Source: Endothia cerciana (lineage: Eukaryota; Ascomycota; Sordariomycetes; Diaporthales; Cryphonectriaceae). Taken from it: a DNA stretch of 64,000 nucleotides. This document shows, piece after piece, positions 34,433 through 48,000 of this stretch. The notes under the pieces were generated by a model that did not search any database, was not told the origin of the DNA, and saw only the letters and a list, made by a program, of their open reading frames with translations. Both the position numbers and the translations under genes were made by a program. The DNA is taken from NCBI GenBank assembly GCA_026119935.1, contig JALRMH010000028.1:310001-374000 (forward strand), written 5' to 3'. Positions within the stretch are counted from its first letter, which is position 1. Each line of letters opens with the position of its first letter.

Positions 34433-37400
34433 TCTGGATGGTGTTGGGGTTCAAGATTAAGTAGGCGTTAGAGAAGTGACCAGCGTGTCGCCAGCGCAAA
34501 GGTCAATGGAGCTCGTCGCAACGGAGGGCTCGATGAAAGAGAAGGAAGATGGATTAACGAGTGGACAGTCTGCTGATGCAATCGCTTCTTGCAGTTGTAT
34601 TGATTGTTGAAGTAGGTAGGCCAAGGCCACGCAAACTGAGACGAAGGCAGATAGGGCCGTGAAAAGGGAAAAGAGTTCAGGCCGTCTGATGGTCTTTCGC
34701 TTATGAAGAGAGAAAATGGACCAGGACCGGGAACATGCAGCCGTTGCAAGGTCTATGCCTAGTTGCTCTGTCTGACAGGGTCAGAGAAGGGGTGGGGGAG
34801 AAAAGGAGGATGAGCGGTCGTGGTGGGAGGCAAGATATCGACAAGGTCCCAGTTCGCTGGTCGGGGCAGTTCATTAGTTGAGAGTTGGCACTGTCAAGGT
34901 TGATCCATCTGTAAAGTACCTAAACCCAGCAGCGATATGAACGCTGCGGCGATAAGGGGGGGGATGGCAAATGGGGGGCACCTCAGGAAATAGGGGCTGC
35001 AGGGTTTCGCCAGATTCTTCTCAAATTGGCGCCCTCGCCCGCAGCCGTCCCGCCCACGCTTTGACTTGACGAGCCATGGGACACTATAGCATGTGGCTGG
35101 TGGGTGCAATCTCCAGACCTCAAGCTTTGGTGTTCAGATTATGTGTTGAAGAACCGTAGAAGACACCCTTCGTTGTGTGCGGTGACCGATACTCTTGAGC
35201 ACCTACTGGGCGGTGTGTACTCCGTACAGCAAAACCGTCGGTCTCGTAATCCTCTTTGCTGAGGATGACGACGACGACGCGCGCGCGCTAGACATCCATT
35301 CTCGACTCTCGATCTGGCAAGGGTCTTCTCAAACCGCTCTGCTTTACGATGTTTTTTTATTCTTATTTGACTAGGGATTTGTTGAGTCATGCACGCCATT
35401 CCCACAGCAGAACCGGGTGACATAGACTGAGAAATGAGTTTTTGCGCTTGGGGCCTCATTGTTTGCGCGGTCGCATCGGCTCCCAGCCTGCAGGACAAGA
35501 GGCGGGAATCTCGAGATCTGGATGCCAAGACACGACGATGCAAACTGACGTCTGCTTGCTGACTGCTTGTTATTCCCGTGCGGCGGGCGGCACTCGTAGA
35601 CGGAACAAGCCGGCAGTTGAGTGACATCTCAGGACAGGCTTCATGTGCTTCCCCCAAGGCTCCGTATTGCTGCTGTACGTCCGTACAGGACCATGCTTAT
35701 TGCCAGATTACTGCGCTGCCAAGACCGGCAGAATGCTGACCTCGGTCGCCAGCTCGCCGGGACAGATCTTTTCTGGGGGGGGGGGGGGTGCCCACGTGTC
35801 CTCGAACCGGTGGGTGCGCCATGCTGTCTGTGTCCGCATGGGCAAGAGGTAATGGTATTGTTTTCCCTCTAGATGCCGATTACCACACTCGTCGTCGACG
35901 AAGCGTGGACTTCAGACATTTCCAGCCTCCAGCACGATACCGTAGTTTCACACGGGCATGAGACCTCTGAACGAGAACGATTTATCGTATGGCGCACAGT
36001 ACCCGCGTGGTGGCGAGGGCCCGACGTTCGCTACCCGGAACCAGCACCTGTATGGAGTAGCATCATATAAATAGAATCTTAAATAGGGCCGTTAGAGGTG
36101 TGGATGGTGCCGGGCCAAAATTGCCCGAGTCATGAATCACAGACCATCCCAAGGTGCACGTCCTATCCCAACTGACGGCTCGGCTAATCAAGCAGCAGTA
36201 TGCGGTAGCCATAAGTGAGGCTCTCATTTAAGGCCTTTCACGCCTGCCGTACTTGGATGGCATCGTGAGCCGTCCAAGAAAAAGCGGATTCAATTGCCCT
36301 GACCACGTGAAGTGCTCATCTACATGCGCCTTAGTGTTGCTCTTCTTCATCAAAGGATTTTTTCTCTCTCGCCTTGGGCCAGGGCGGGATATCTAGGCAG
36401 GGTGCTGGTGATCTCAAAAGGTCCACGGGTGCCAGGGACACATAGCCGCATTGCTTGTCTGATGAGATTGATCGCGGCCATCCTCTCCAGATACGGACAA
36501 ATGAATCTGCCGTGCAGACATACCCGCGGTATTAATCAACCGCTGACCGCCGCATGGTGAAACGGGATCAGCAAAACCGGGTATCTGCAACTACTATGTA
36601 ATCAGATGAAGCACAACACATGCCATTATTTGACAGCAGGACATTGTGCCACCTACAATCAGCTTCTGCTTCCAAGTATCCGAGTCAACGGCCGGCCTTG
36701 CAGCCTCCGAGGCCGTCACCAGATCCAGGGACCGGTGGCAGACGGGAAAAACCAGGCGTGAGGTTCAGACCGTACTGTATTCGAGGCAGCTCGTTGATGA
36801 CGCCTGTCTCATTTTGAGCTCGTCTTGATGCACCGAGCATGCTGTGGTTGTCGTCAAGGTAACTGGATAGATTACCCACATGCACCGCTCATTTCATAGG
36901 AAATTACACGTACCGGGGACTAGTAGCAAAAGGTTACACCTTGAAGATTGACAAGCCGGGCCAAGCCCAATCAACAGCTCGACAGACGACGGGAAAAGAC
37001 AGCTCATCCGTCTGGAAATTAGACACCCGTCAACTTGCAGCAAGCTATTGGGCTCCGATGGCTTCCGAACATCCTTCTGTTCCCGCTCTGTCACTCCGTA
37101 GGCCCCGGGGTTGTCACCGTATTTTGGATGATATTAAACCGCATTATATGATGTGTCCCATCGACAATCTTGTCACGCAACTGTTAAAGACGGTCCGGTA
37201 GGTCAGCGAGGGTGGGGGTCAATCCCACACTGGAATGTCGATCAAGGCCACCTGTCTCAAGGAAAGAATTTCATGTCGCCGTCTGTGCTGTGGAAGTGCT
37301 GGTCGAGACAGCTACCACATAAAAAACAAGCGACGTGGTGTCTCGTTGCACTGAGCTGAAAGGGAAAATGCAAAAGATGCTGACTTCGTACGGCAGTTGA

Positions 37401-38239
37401 CATGCTAAATACAGTCAAGCGTCGTCGCCCTATCACACAAGAGAGAGGAATAAAAGAAGACGAAAACTTAACGAGAAAAGGGATAGGGAGGAGGGGAAGA
37501 GGAAAAGAGGAGGAGAAGAAAGTAAGCGAACACCGCCAGCCTTGCCCCTTAGCACCAATTGCGAAATCCACGACGTTCCCCGTGTAGTCTCATCGTCAAT
37601 TGATCTCAACAAGTGATATCGAAGACAAAAAAAGCTCTCAAACATTCTTGTCACCGCCGTGCCAGTGCTGCGGTTTGAGAGATCCATGTCCACAGCCAGC
37701 TGGCCCTGATGCCGTTCGTGACCCACAGTATTCACTGACACGAGGGCCCACGAGCGCCACCCACTCGATGCCCACCGCTGCATTGCCAGCAGTTGAACCT
37801 GTTTCAAGCCCGCGGCCCATGTCCTCCCAAGCCTTCGAGCTACTCAGGGCCGCTCGCCTGCAGAATTTAGCGTGGTCTGTGGCTGGGGGACCCCCTACCT
37901 AACCCTTGCAGCCCATTCATTTTACCGACGTGTTGTGGCCCAGGCCTAAAAAAAAAAAAAGGAGAACCCCTCCAAGAGCACGGCCACGGTCTGGGGGAAA
38001 AAGAAGGACGGACCCCTGAATGATCAGTGACCACCACCTCGAAGCTCCAGGGGGATCATTATTATCTTTCTGCCGTCTTCCGCCACCTTAAGCTGTCCTT
38101 GCGATCTGTTTTCTTACCTTCGACCTTCGACCTCGTCGCAACTCGTACGCCTGCCCGTCTTCGTGCTGAACCGTCGCGAATAACAGAACCAACCAAACCC
38201 CCTCCTTCCCACTTCATCACCTCGTGTCTAGCAGTCACA
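34433..38239. other. Long divergent intergenic region
   Basis: 3.8 kb between the transporter and UDP-galactopyranose mutase start codons. No gene is supported. It contains a 14-G tract at 35775-35788 and a 12-13 A run near 37950. The last few hundred bases are a pyrimidine-rich UGM leader. Short frames across the region carry no recognisable motif. Confidence 0.45.
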
Positions 38240-40095
38240 ATGGCTGACGTGTACGTTCACCGACTTCCCAATGCCTGTTGTGGACTGCTCAGTGCAGCTT
38301 GGGTCCCCATCGTATTTACTTACAATGCCAATTGCACAGCAACGTCGACGTTCTCGTGATTGGTATGGGCCCAACGGGTCTGGGTGCTGCCAAGCGCCTC
38401 AACCAGGTCGTGCGTATCACCACTGGTTTCTTTCGCCTGATGCATCGCAGGCTAACACGTACAATGCTCAGAACGGTCCCTCGTGGTTGATCGTGGACTC
38501 GAGCGAGAAGGCAGGCGGTCTTGCGGCTACGGATGTCACTCCTGAGGGATTCGTAAGTGTGCCAAAGCAGCAAATATCCTCCACCAGGTCTCAGCAGTAG
38601 CAAGCATCTGGACTAACAGCGAGAAAAATGACAGCTGTACGATGTCGGCGGTCACGTCATCTTCTCCCACTACAAGTACTTCGATGACTGCCTTGACGAG
38701 GCACTGCCCAAGGAGGACGACTGGTTCAACCACCAGCGCATCTCCTACGTGCGCTACAGGGGCCTCTGGGTTCCTTACCCCTTCCAGAACAACGTGTCCA
38801 TGCTGCCAAAGGAGGACCAGGTTGCATGCATTGAGGGACTCATTGATGCTGCTCTGGAGGCTGTCGTCACCAAGTCTAAGCCCAAGAACTTCGATGAATG
38901 GATCGTGCGACAGATGGGCGTTCCCCTCGCCAACATCTTCATGCGCCCATACAACTACAAGGTCTGGGCGGTGCCCACCACCAAGGTATGTCACAGCCTG
39001 CCCTGGCATCGTTTTTTTTATTATCTTTACGGCAACATGAGGCTAATTATACATCAAGATGGCCTCTGACTGGCTCGGTGAGCGTGTAGCTGCTCCCCAG
39101 GTCAAGCTCATCACCACAAACACCATCCTCAATAAGACCGCCGGCAACTGGGGTCCCAACGCCACGTTCCGCTTCCCCGCCCGCGATGGTACCGGTGGTA
39201 TCTGGATTGCCGTTGCCAACACCCTGCCTGGGGATAAGAAGCGCTTCGGCAAGAAGGGCGAGGTTACCAAGGTGGATGCCGAGAAGAAGATCGTGCACAT
39301 GGGCGACGGTTCCAAGATCGGCTACAAACAGCTCATCTCCACCATGAACGTGGATCAGCTTGTTGAGAAGATGGGCGACGACGAGCTGGTCAAGATCTCT
39401 AAGGGTCTGTACTTCTCCTCGACGCACGTCATTGGTGTTGGTCTGCGAGGCGGTCGCCCCGACCGCATTGGTGACAAGTGCTGGGTAAGTTGGTTCCACG
39501 TGTCCCATAATGGCGAACGCTCGCTGACGTGTAATGTCTCCAGCTGTACTTCCCCGAGGACAACTGCCCGTTCTACCGTGCCACCATCTTCTCCAACTAC
39601 TCTCCCTACAACCAGCCCCAAAAGGACGTCAAGCTGCCTACCCTCTACAAGGCCGACGGCAGCAAGGCCGACTCCAAGGATGCTAAGGAGGGTCCTTACT
39701 GGTCTGTCATGCTCGAGGTGTCCCAGTCCACAATGAAGCCCGTGGACGAGGAGAACCTGCTGAAGGACTGCATCCAGGGTCTCATCAACACTGAGATGAT
39801 CTTGCCAGAGGATGAGATCGTCTCCACCTACCACCGCAAGTTCTATCACGGCTACCCCACACCTGCCCTTGAGCGCAACGGTGTCCTGTCAGAGCTCCTG
39901 CCCAAGCTGCAGGCCAAGGACATCTACTCTCGCGGCCGCTTCGGCAGCTGGAAGTACGAGGTCGGCAACCAGGACCACTCCTTCATGCTGGGTGTGGAGG
40001 CCGCCGATCACATCGTCAACGGTGCCGTCGAGCTGACCCTCAACTACCCCGACTTCGTCAACGGCCGTGCCAACACGGAGAGACGTCTGAAGTAA
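38240..40095 (+). CDS. glfA: UDP-galactopyranose mutase
   Basis: Six exons (38240-38250, 38340-38409, 38472-38552, 38635-38985, 39059-39484, 39544-40095) encode 496 residues. UGM is a cytosolic flavoenzyme that interconverts UDP-galactopyranose and UDP-galactofuranose, the donor for galactomannan and other galactofuranose glycans of the fungal wall. The first coding exon is only 11 nt. After the splice, MADVNVDVLVIGMGPTGLGA is the FAD-binding Rossmann start. Then come GGLAATDVTPEGFLYDVGGH with the UGM motif GGHVIFSHYKYFDD, then ISYVRYRGLWVPYPFQNN, IFMRPYNYKVWAVPTTKMAS, and HGYPTPALERNGVL and GRFGSWKYEVGNQDHSFMLG near the end, all hallmarks of eukaryotic UGM. Introns are 89, 62, 82, 73 and 59 bp. 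The length is close to the ~510 residues of Aspergillus UGM. Confidence 0.95.
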
Positions 40096-42076
40096 GGCAA
40101 ACGAAAACTTCCGAGCACATGTATGATGAAGGGCAGGCAAGGCGGGCTTGGGTTGATTCAGGCTAGGAGTTGCATGGGAATCCTAAAGACGGGATGGTTC
40201 TTTTGACAGTTCTGATGAAAATTTTTGGCAAATGCCATCATCCGGCTAGACGGCATGGAAAGATCCGCACCCGTGGCATAAACCACCCATTGTCGAATGT
40301 ACACAGACAGACGGGCAAGATGGAGAACAAGAGGTTTGGTAGAGATACAGGCGTGATCGCCCACCGATCCTTGGTATATAAAACCCGTCGATTCGATAGA
40401 CATAGAGATTCATTTGCTTGTCGTTATAGCAATCGCCAACCACAGCCTCTGCATCTCATTACATCCACAAAGTTCTGTACCCTTCTGCAGTGTCGGCTAG
40501 TTCCCGTCCAAGTCTTCTAGAAGCATCTCAAAGAAAGGGCCCAGGTAGGGTTAAGCACCCGGCTGTGCCACGGTCGTACGCGGGCGTCTGAAACAGCCGA
40601 ACAAGGCCAGCCAAGCCCAGGGACCAAGCTTCACTCAGCTGCGGACCACGCTCGCAACACAGCCGCTGATATCATTGGAAAAAAAAAAAGAAGAAGAAGA
40701 AGAAAAGAAGGAAATTAAGCGATACGGGATGGCGGCGCCGGCAGGCCCGCCCGAGTCGCGCCGCCTGTGCACTCCCGACAACTCTTAATCTGTCTCGTGG
40801 GTGAACGCTGACCGGTCGTCTGGAATTGGATCTGTGGGGTTTTGAAAGATCTGCATATACTCGCTGGTTGGTTAGGCCACTTTTTACCTGCAACGGGCTT
40901 CCGATGAAGAATCCCGCAACCAGCCCGATGGTTTCACTCGGGACGGCAGAGCGGGGAAGACCGCAGGTGGAAGACAGCACACTCCCGAGCGAGTCAGAAG
41001 TCTGCGCCTTGTGAAGGGGCAGAAGAGATCTGTACCGTAGTATGGTACGAGAGCGAAGAAGCGATCTCTGGATACGGGGGAAGAGACTTCCCCATGTGTA
41101 CATAGTACCTGTCAATCGCAGCTGTTGTCCAACCATTCTTGTCCAGCTCGACATTTTCCCGGCAGGGCCTCCGAAGTACCACAGTATCACGACCAAGAAA
41201 CATCTGCAGGCCACTTGTGATGGCCGGCCCAAGATGCAAGACTAGGTGGCAGCAAGCAAAGCTGTCGCTGCAGAGGTGCAAGAATCAGCAGGTGCTGTAA
41301 TTTCCATGTGAGGGTTTTGTTGTCTGCATCTCGTCGAGAGGGATGACAGGTCAGCTTTCGTGCATACCAAAATGCTCCGTACCACTGCAGACCTCAAGTG
41401 ACCTCTCTCCACTCCCTGACACACACAGATTCTTTGCTGTGGGACGACCCACCAACTATTGAATCTAGAATCCTGCAGGGCTGGACCTGGATCCTCTTCT
41501 CCCCTTATCTGGTGTGCAGTGTGTGTCTGTGAGAAACTACACAGGGATTCGAAATCTCACCTGCCCGGCCGCGCTGGGAGGAAACAAGCTTGTCTTCAAC
41601 GGTAGTCAGAACCTAGAACTTGGGACGAGGAGCCGCCCACCCAACCACCCCTGTCCTCCACACAGCTCTCGTACTGTACCGGGAGGCATTACCTCATCGC
41701 TGCCGACCTCCCAAGACGCAACCTCCCGGTCAGGTCTTTCGCAGAGTGGGGAGCCAAACAGCAGCATTCGATCTGAAGAAAGCAAAGACATGTGAGGATC
41801 CTGCTGCAACCCCTCCGCCATCACACGTTTCCTCCGACTCGCGCGCGTACGACCGAGTGACAAGACAGCAGCGACACACCAACGCCGGCCCGGCGGCGCG
41901 CTCCTCGATCGAGATCCCTGCTTTTCTCTTGTCTGGCGAGCCATGTGTTCAAGCGGGCTGAGACCAAGACTCGACAGCTGAGGTTGCGTGTCTCTCAACT
42001 TGCCAGTCGCCCCACCCCTCGTACGCCGCCGCCGACGACGACGCGGACCTGCTTCTTCCCTCAGTCCAGCAGCAGG
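40096..42076. other. UGM 3' flank and histidine-kinase promoter
   Basis: 2 kb without a supported gene. There is an A/GAA-rich stretch at about 40679-40712. The right-hand part, C-rich with many CT/CA blocks, is the presumed promoter and leader of the hybrid histidine kinase. A minus-strand frame at 41606-42427 overlaps the kinase 5' end and is arginine-rich with no domain, so it is treated as a shadow. Confidence 0.45.
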
Positions 42077-45000
42077 ATGGACGGGTCGGCCATTCAAGAC
42101 GACCTGCCGGACTCGGCGCTCGACCCCCCAGTGCGCATCTTCGAGCGGCTCTCCCAGATTGCAGGTTACTCTTGGGACGAGACGACACCTCCTGCTCATT
42201 CTAGCTACGACAATTGGTAGGCGCACCTTGGCTGTCGTCCTGTGTTTTCTGCCTGCCCTGGGCATGTCTGATAGAGACCTGATATGGAAATAGGCACATC
42301 TGTGGCACGCGTTTTGCACCAAGATATTCGAGCCAATATGGTACCAGCCCGTCGTCCGCGGCCAGGGGCCCTTCAAACTCTTCGAGCTCGACCCGGGTCT
42401 CACCGTGCGAACCCCCGCCCTCGACATATTCGAACGGACCGCTCAGCGAGATCAGTGCCGGCGGCGACGACTCCTCAGCTGGGGCAGTGGTGGAGGAGCC
42501 GGTGACCGCAAAGGTCTCTTATCACGTCTTGCGGGAAGAGAGGGTGTTCCACATGATGAAGAACCTGGTAGCGACAGCAGACCCAAACCAAGAGCACATA
42601 CCAAAGCCTCTGGACCTGATACGGCTCGCTCCCGCACCGGGAGACCGGGCCCAGATTATCGTTGCGATATATCACTCTCCCGGCCACAACCTCCTTCCCA
42701 GGATCATGGATATGGGACCGGCGTCCTACAACGCTCGCAAGGTCGAGGATAGATGGGTTGCGGATGTCCGGGAGCCACAGCTCCAACCCCCGATCAGTCT
42801 GAACCTGTTTCTGGACTTCGCCATCGGCGCGACGCAGTGCTTGGAAATGTTACATCATGGTGTGGGCGTCATACATGGCGAGATCCGAGGCGACTCGTTC
42901 CACTTTACCGAGGAGACGGGCAAGGTGAAGCTCGTGACAGTCGGTTCCGGGCTGCGATCTTTCGAACACGGCCTGACGAGCACGGGCTGGTCTAGTCTAT
43001 CAAAGGAGATCGGCGCCAAGAACAAACTGCTGTATATCAGTCCAGAGCAGACCGGACGGATGCCCGCCGAGCCAGACGCGCGGACCGATATCTATTCGCT
43101 CGGCGTGCTCTTCTGGATACTGCTGACGCAGAGTCCAGTCTTCGACGGAGACAATCCGCTGGACATCGTGCAGGGAGTGCTGGGCAAAAGGATCCCGAAC
43201 GTGTCGACGATCCGGCTCGACGTCCCTGATGTGCTCGGGAGGATCATCCAGAAGTGCACCGCGAAGAACGTCGGAGACCGGTATCACTCAATAAGCGGCT
43301 TGCGGCACGACTTGGTGAAAATGCAGGAGTTCCTGTGCGATGGCAATTGGCAGGCGCTCAAGGAATGGCGTATTGCGTCTCGGGATGTCAGCTCGTTTTT
43401 CATGCTCCCTTCGATTATGATTGGGCGGCAAAAGGAGCGCGCAGAACTTCTGAAGGTCATTGAGCGGGTCGCCAAATCCCATGCCATGACCCAGCGGGGT
43501 CAGCCAAATCGGTTCTCAGACGGATCAGGCATGTCGAGTGAGCTCCTGGATGCTGCCGACTTGTCCGCTAGCGACGGAGGCAGTTCAGAGGCTGGCGGGA
43601 ACAGGCAGAGCGGCTCCTATACTGCTACTATCGGCTCTGACCCAAGGTCTCGCAGCAGTATGATTCCCTCTGTTTACTCGACCGACTCCCCCGGGCTGCC
43701 AGGGGACCTGATCACGCCGAGCCGCACATCGGCGAAGCCTTGGGACCGGCATCAGTCTATATCGCTTGAGACGAGGAGCTTGGTGAACAGTCTTGGCGAA
43801 GAGCGGGAGTCTCGGCTTGCGCCTACGACCGATTCTTCATCTAGTCTCTCCAGACAATTAGGCAACTCGAAGTTCCGGAGACGAGGGCATTGCGAGATTG
43901 TCACCATCGAGGGAGCAGGTGGTCTAGGGAAGAGCTGTCTAGTGCAGTCTGTCCTCGCCGACTCGAGGAGGAGCGGATACTGCGCCACCGCTAAGTTCGA
44001 CACGGCCAGGAGAATGGCATTCGGGCCTCTTCTCAAATTACTTTCTTCCCTCTTCCGACAGGTCTGGGGCGAGCGGAACACCGAGACGTTGTTCCATCAG
44101 GCTCTTAAGCAATACATCCGGCCAGTGTGGCCGATGCTGCATAAGGTGCTTAACCTCCCGGAATTTCTGATCGGTCCTGTAGACGCGAGCATCGCTCGGA
44201 GTGTATCGAACGCGTCGGGGTCGACCGTGCAGGCAAGGAATAGGGCGCCCGGGGTGATCAAGCGTAGGGGCTCCTCGCCCGGAGGAACGTCTACTCCGCC
44301 CTCGTCCTCCTATCGGGGCTCTGTTGTGTCAACTACGAGCTCACAGGATTTCCTACGGACCGGCGCTTCGACTAAATCCATCAGGTTGATGAACACCTTC
44401 CTCGACGTTCTCAGGATGTTTGCTCATCACAAATTCGTCTGCTTTGTGCTGGAAGATCTTCATTTCGCGTGAGTGACCTTGTCTGTCTTCAATGAGGACT
44501 ACGGAGCGGTGCCGCATCAATTCTCCTTTGGGGTGCCTTAAGGACATGGCAATCCAGGCCTGGGAATAGGTAACTGACATATACCAGGGACGACGAGTCG
44601 CTGGAACTCATTACTCAAATTATCAGCGCCAGGCTCAAGATGGTCATCGTCATGACGTATCGTCCAGAGGAGCTGTCTCCACAAACGGTCCAGAACTTAA
44701 TATATCCGCCCGAATTCGAGGAGCACCCGAGAGGAGGACCGATCGTCACCCGCATTCCGCTCTCGCCTCTGGGAGAGGAGGAGATCGTCCAGTACGTCTC
44801 GACGACGTTGTCGAAGCCAAAGGAGGATATCCTCCCCCTAGCCCTAGTGATACAGTCGAAGTCCGGCGGCAATCCTTTTTACATACGCGAGATGCTCTCT
44901 GCTTGTCACAGGAAGCGGTGCATCTTTTATGATTACAAATCCAGTCAGTGGGTCTATGACCTCGACAGGCTGTTTGAGGAGTTCCAGGGTGAGCAGAATT

Positions 45001-48000
45001 ATGATGTACTCGACACGAACTTCATCACACGGCGTCTCAGCGAACTGCCAGAAGCCTCGAAGTGTCTTCTTGGATGGGCTGCCCTGCTTGGGCACTCCTT
45101 CTCCTTCGGTACGTCCTTTTCCCATTCAAAGCTCTGCCAGAGCCCGAAAGGGATCTCACCACTTCTTCAACTCTCAGCTATCCCGTGTCCTTGACCTCCC
45201 CCAGTCTCAGACAAATTTCTTCTTCAGCACTGTCCCAAATCATTGCATTGGCTAGCATTTGCTGACACAAAGGTTTCCCAGAGCTCATCTGCCATCTCCT
45301 CAAGGGTGAATGTCAGGATGCGTGTGCCTCCTCGTCGTCGGAGTACGTTCACCGGCCTTATAAGCAACAAGAGGCGGTGGCTGGATTGCAGGCAGCGATT
45401 CAGGCCTTGGTACTCGTACCGAGCGAGACTGATGATCGCTTCCGCTTCGCGCATGATCGATACATCCAGGCGGCTGGTCTACTGAAGATCTGTGATGTGA
45501 GAAAGATGCATTTCATAATCGCCCAGGTACTCATGAAGCACTACGCGGATAACGGTAAGTCGAAGGAGAATATCGCATCGCATATCTGCGAATCCGTCGA
45601 CATCATACGGCAGCGCGTGCAGGTTCGGCAGCCCTATCGCCAGCTCCTCTTTGATTGTGCAAAGGTCAGCACGGAGCGCGGGGCTAGACCGACTGCCGCC
45701 AAATTCTACACCAACGCGGTCGCGCTACTTCAACCAGACCCTTGGAATGACAGCGCAGAGGATGTCTCGTACGAGGAGACAAGCCAACTATATCTCCGTG
45801 CTGCGGAGTGTTATCTCTGTGAGATGTCCCGCGATCCATCTTGGAACCTTTGATCTGCAGCTTGCTGACTGGGAACTAATGCAGACATGGGCAACCACGG
45901 CGCGGCTAATGCCTTGCTGGGAACCATCTTCATGTCAGGTAGGCCGCCTGTGGATGTCAGTATAGTCTCCCCTTCAACATTGACTGACCGTCATGTAGCG
46001 AGAACCGCATTCGACAAGGCACCCGCCTCTGTTCTGCAATCTAGAATATTCTCTCAGGCAGGAGACGCTGAGGAGGCCTTGAAGTGCCTCGTACAGTGCC
46101 TCAAAGATCTTGACGTGCCTTTCGACGAGAACCCGACGTGGGAGAAGTGCGATGCTGAATTTGAAAGGATAATCGTTCACATCCGGTCTTTGGAGCGGGA
46201 CGGGATAGTCAACCCGCCCCACACGGATGATTCAAAGTTGGCATCTATCGGCGCCGTCCTTGCCGATGCCATCAGCGCAGCCTGGTGGAGCGATTGTGTC
46301 ATGTTCTTCCATCTTTCCCTTGTGATGGTGGACGTTCATTTAAGCCGTGGAGCGTTCCCAAGCAGCGGTATGGCATTCCTACACATTGCCATGGTCGCCC
46401 TCTCCAGGTTCAGCATGGCGGAATTGGCCATTGAATTGGGCTCTATCTCCCTGGATCTCTTGGATAAGTACCGAGACGCCTTCTCTATGGCCCGGGGCTA
46501 CATGCTGTACTCCTTCCTCGTTGGTCACGTTCAGATGCCCCTGAGCGTCGCTGTGAGTCAGGTCGAGGCTGCTGTCGAATATGCTACCGTTGCAGGAGAC
46601 CGCACGTCTACCATCCTCAGTTTCGGCTTGCTCGGGCAGTTAAAGTTCTTCGCTAGCGAGAACTGCGCGGACCTGGAGGCATTCTGCCAATATGGCTGCG
46701 AGGACATCCCGAACTGGCACCAGGATACGCGTGGTGGTACACTTCTCATCGCAGTTCGGCAGGTATGCCGAGCTTTACAGGGGAAGACGCGAGTTGCCAT
46801 TGCGGAACAGGTGATGGATGACACTCAGAACAGCCACAACTCCGCCGCGTACAAAGCGTGGCTGGATGTAAATGCGAAGAACGGTCAGCGTTCTATCACT
46901 TGGTATGAAACGCTGGAGGTGATCCCCCTGTTTCTTTTTGGGCACTATGACAGGGCTGTTCAAATGGGAAAGCGCTGTGTCGCAAATGAACAACTCCTGT
47001 GGTCCGGTGAGTTTTTCCCTTTTCTCAAACGATGCAATGTTGCCCTGTCCTGGGAAGTTTTCGGGGCGCAGCACTGGCAGCCCAGACTCTGATGTGTGAT
47101 CCTGACGAGTCTCAGCACGCAATACTCGATCGGTTATGGTGTTCTATGGGCTGTCTCTTGCAGGCCTTGTCTTTCATAAGCTGGACGACCCTCGCAACCA
47201 GGACACCGATGTGGACGAGGAGATCAAGGCTACCATCAAGACGCTTGAGCTTCTACGAAAAAGAATCACCGACTGGGAGACAGCGTCCAATGTCAATTAT
47301 CTGCCCTGGGACCATTTTCTGCTGGCGCAAATCCTCGAACTCAAGCATGATACTGGTCAGGCCGTTTGTGTGTATGAGGATGCGCTGGATCACGCCTCCG
47401 AGCAGAACTTGACATTTGAGGAGGCAGTCGGCAACTACCTCATGGCCGGGCTTTTCATAAGGAGAGGCGCTCGGAGATCAGCCACGGCTGCTCTCAAGGA
47501 GGCCATTGGTCTATTCCGTGCGATCAGTGCCACAGGGCTGGCAGAGCGGATTGAAGAGGACCACCACCTTCTTCTCCATGGTCCCACTCGCAATCCGCGT
47601 ACCGCTGATGCCATGGTGCAAACGGATTTCGCGGGGGATCCGCTTGCTGTTCAGTACCGCGCAGTTGACGGAGAGGCAGATGGCCCACCACAACCCCCCC
47701 TGACCAGCATAATCGAGCTTGAGGAGAGCAGGATAGGAGCCTGGCGGGGCTCGATGCACCCTCCCGAGGCCGGCGCCGGCCTGCCCTCGCTCGACATGAT
47801 CGACCTCCACGCCATACTGGTGTCTTCGCAAGTCATTTCCTCCATCCTTGAGGTCCAAGAACTCCTCAAGACGATGTGCGATGTGATACTTCAAACATGC
47901 GGAGGCACGGCGACACTAGCGGCTATCATTGTTGACGACTCGGACCAGTGGTGTGTCGCGGCAAGTGGCGACCCGGAGAGAGGTGCACAAGCTCACAAGC

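Noticed and set aside
37205..37235. tRNA T-arm-like hairpin (GTGGG...CCCAC)
   Set aside because: The loop does not match TTCRANN, and no matching D-arm, anticodon arm or acceptor stem was found.
41606..42427. 273-residue minus-strand frame upstream of and overlapping the kinase
   Set aside because: It is Arg/Ser/Pro-rich with no domain, and it overlaps exons 1-2 of the histidine kinase.
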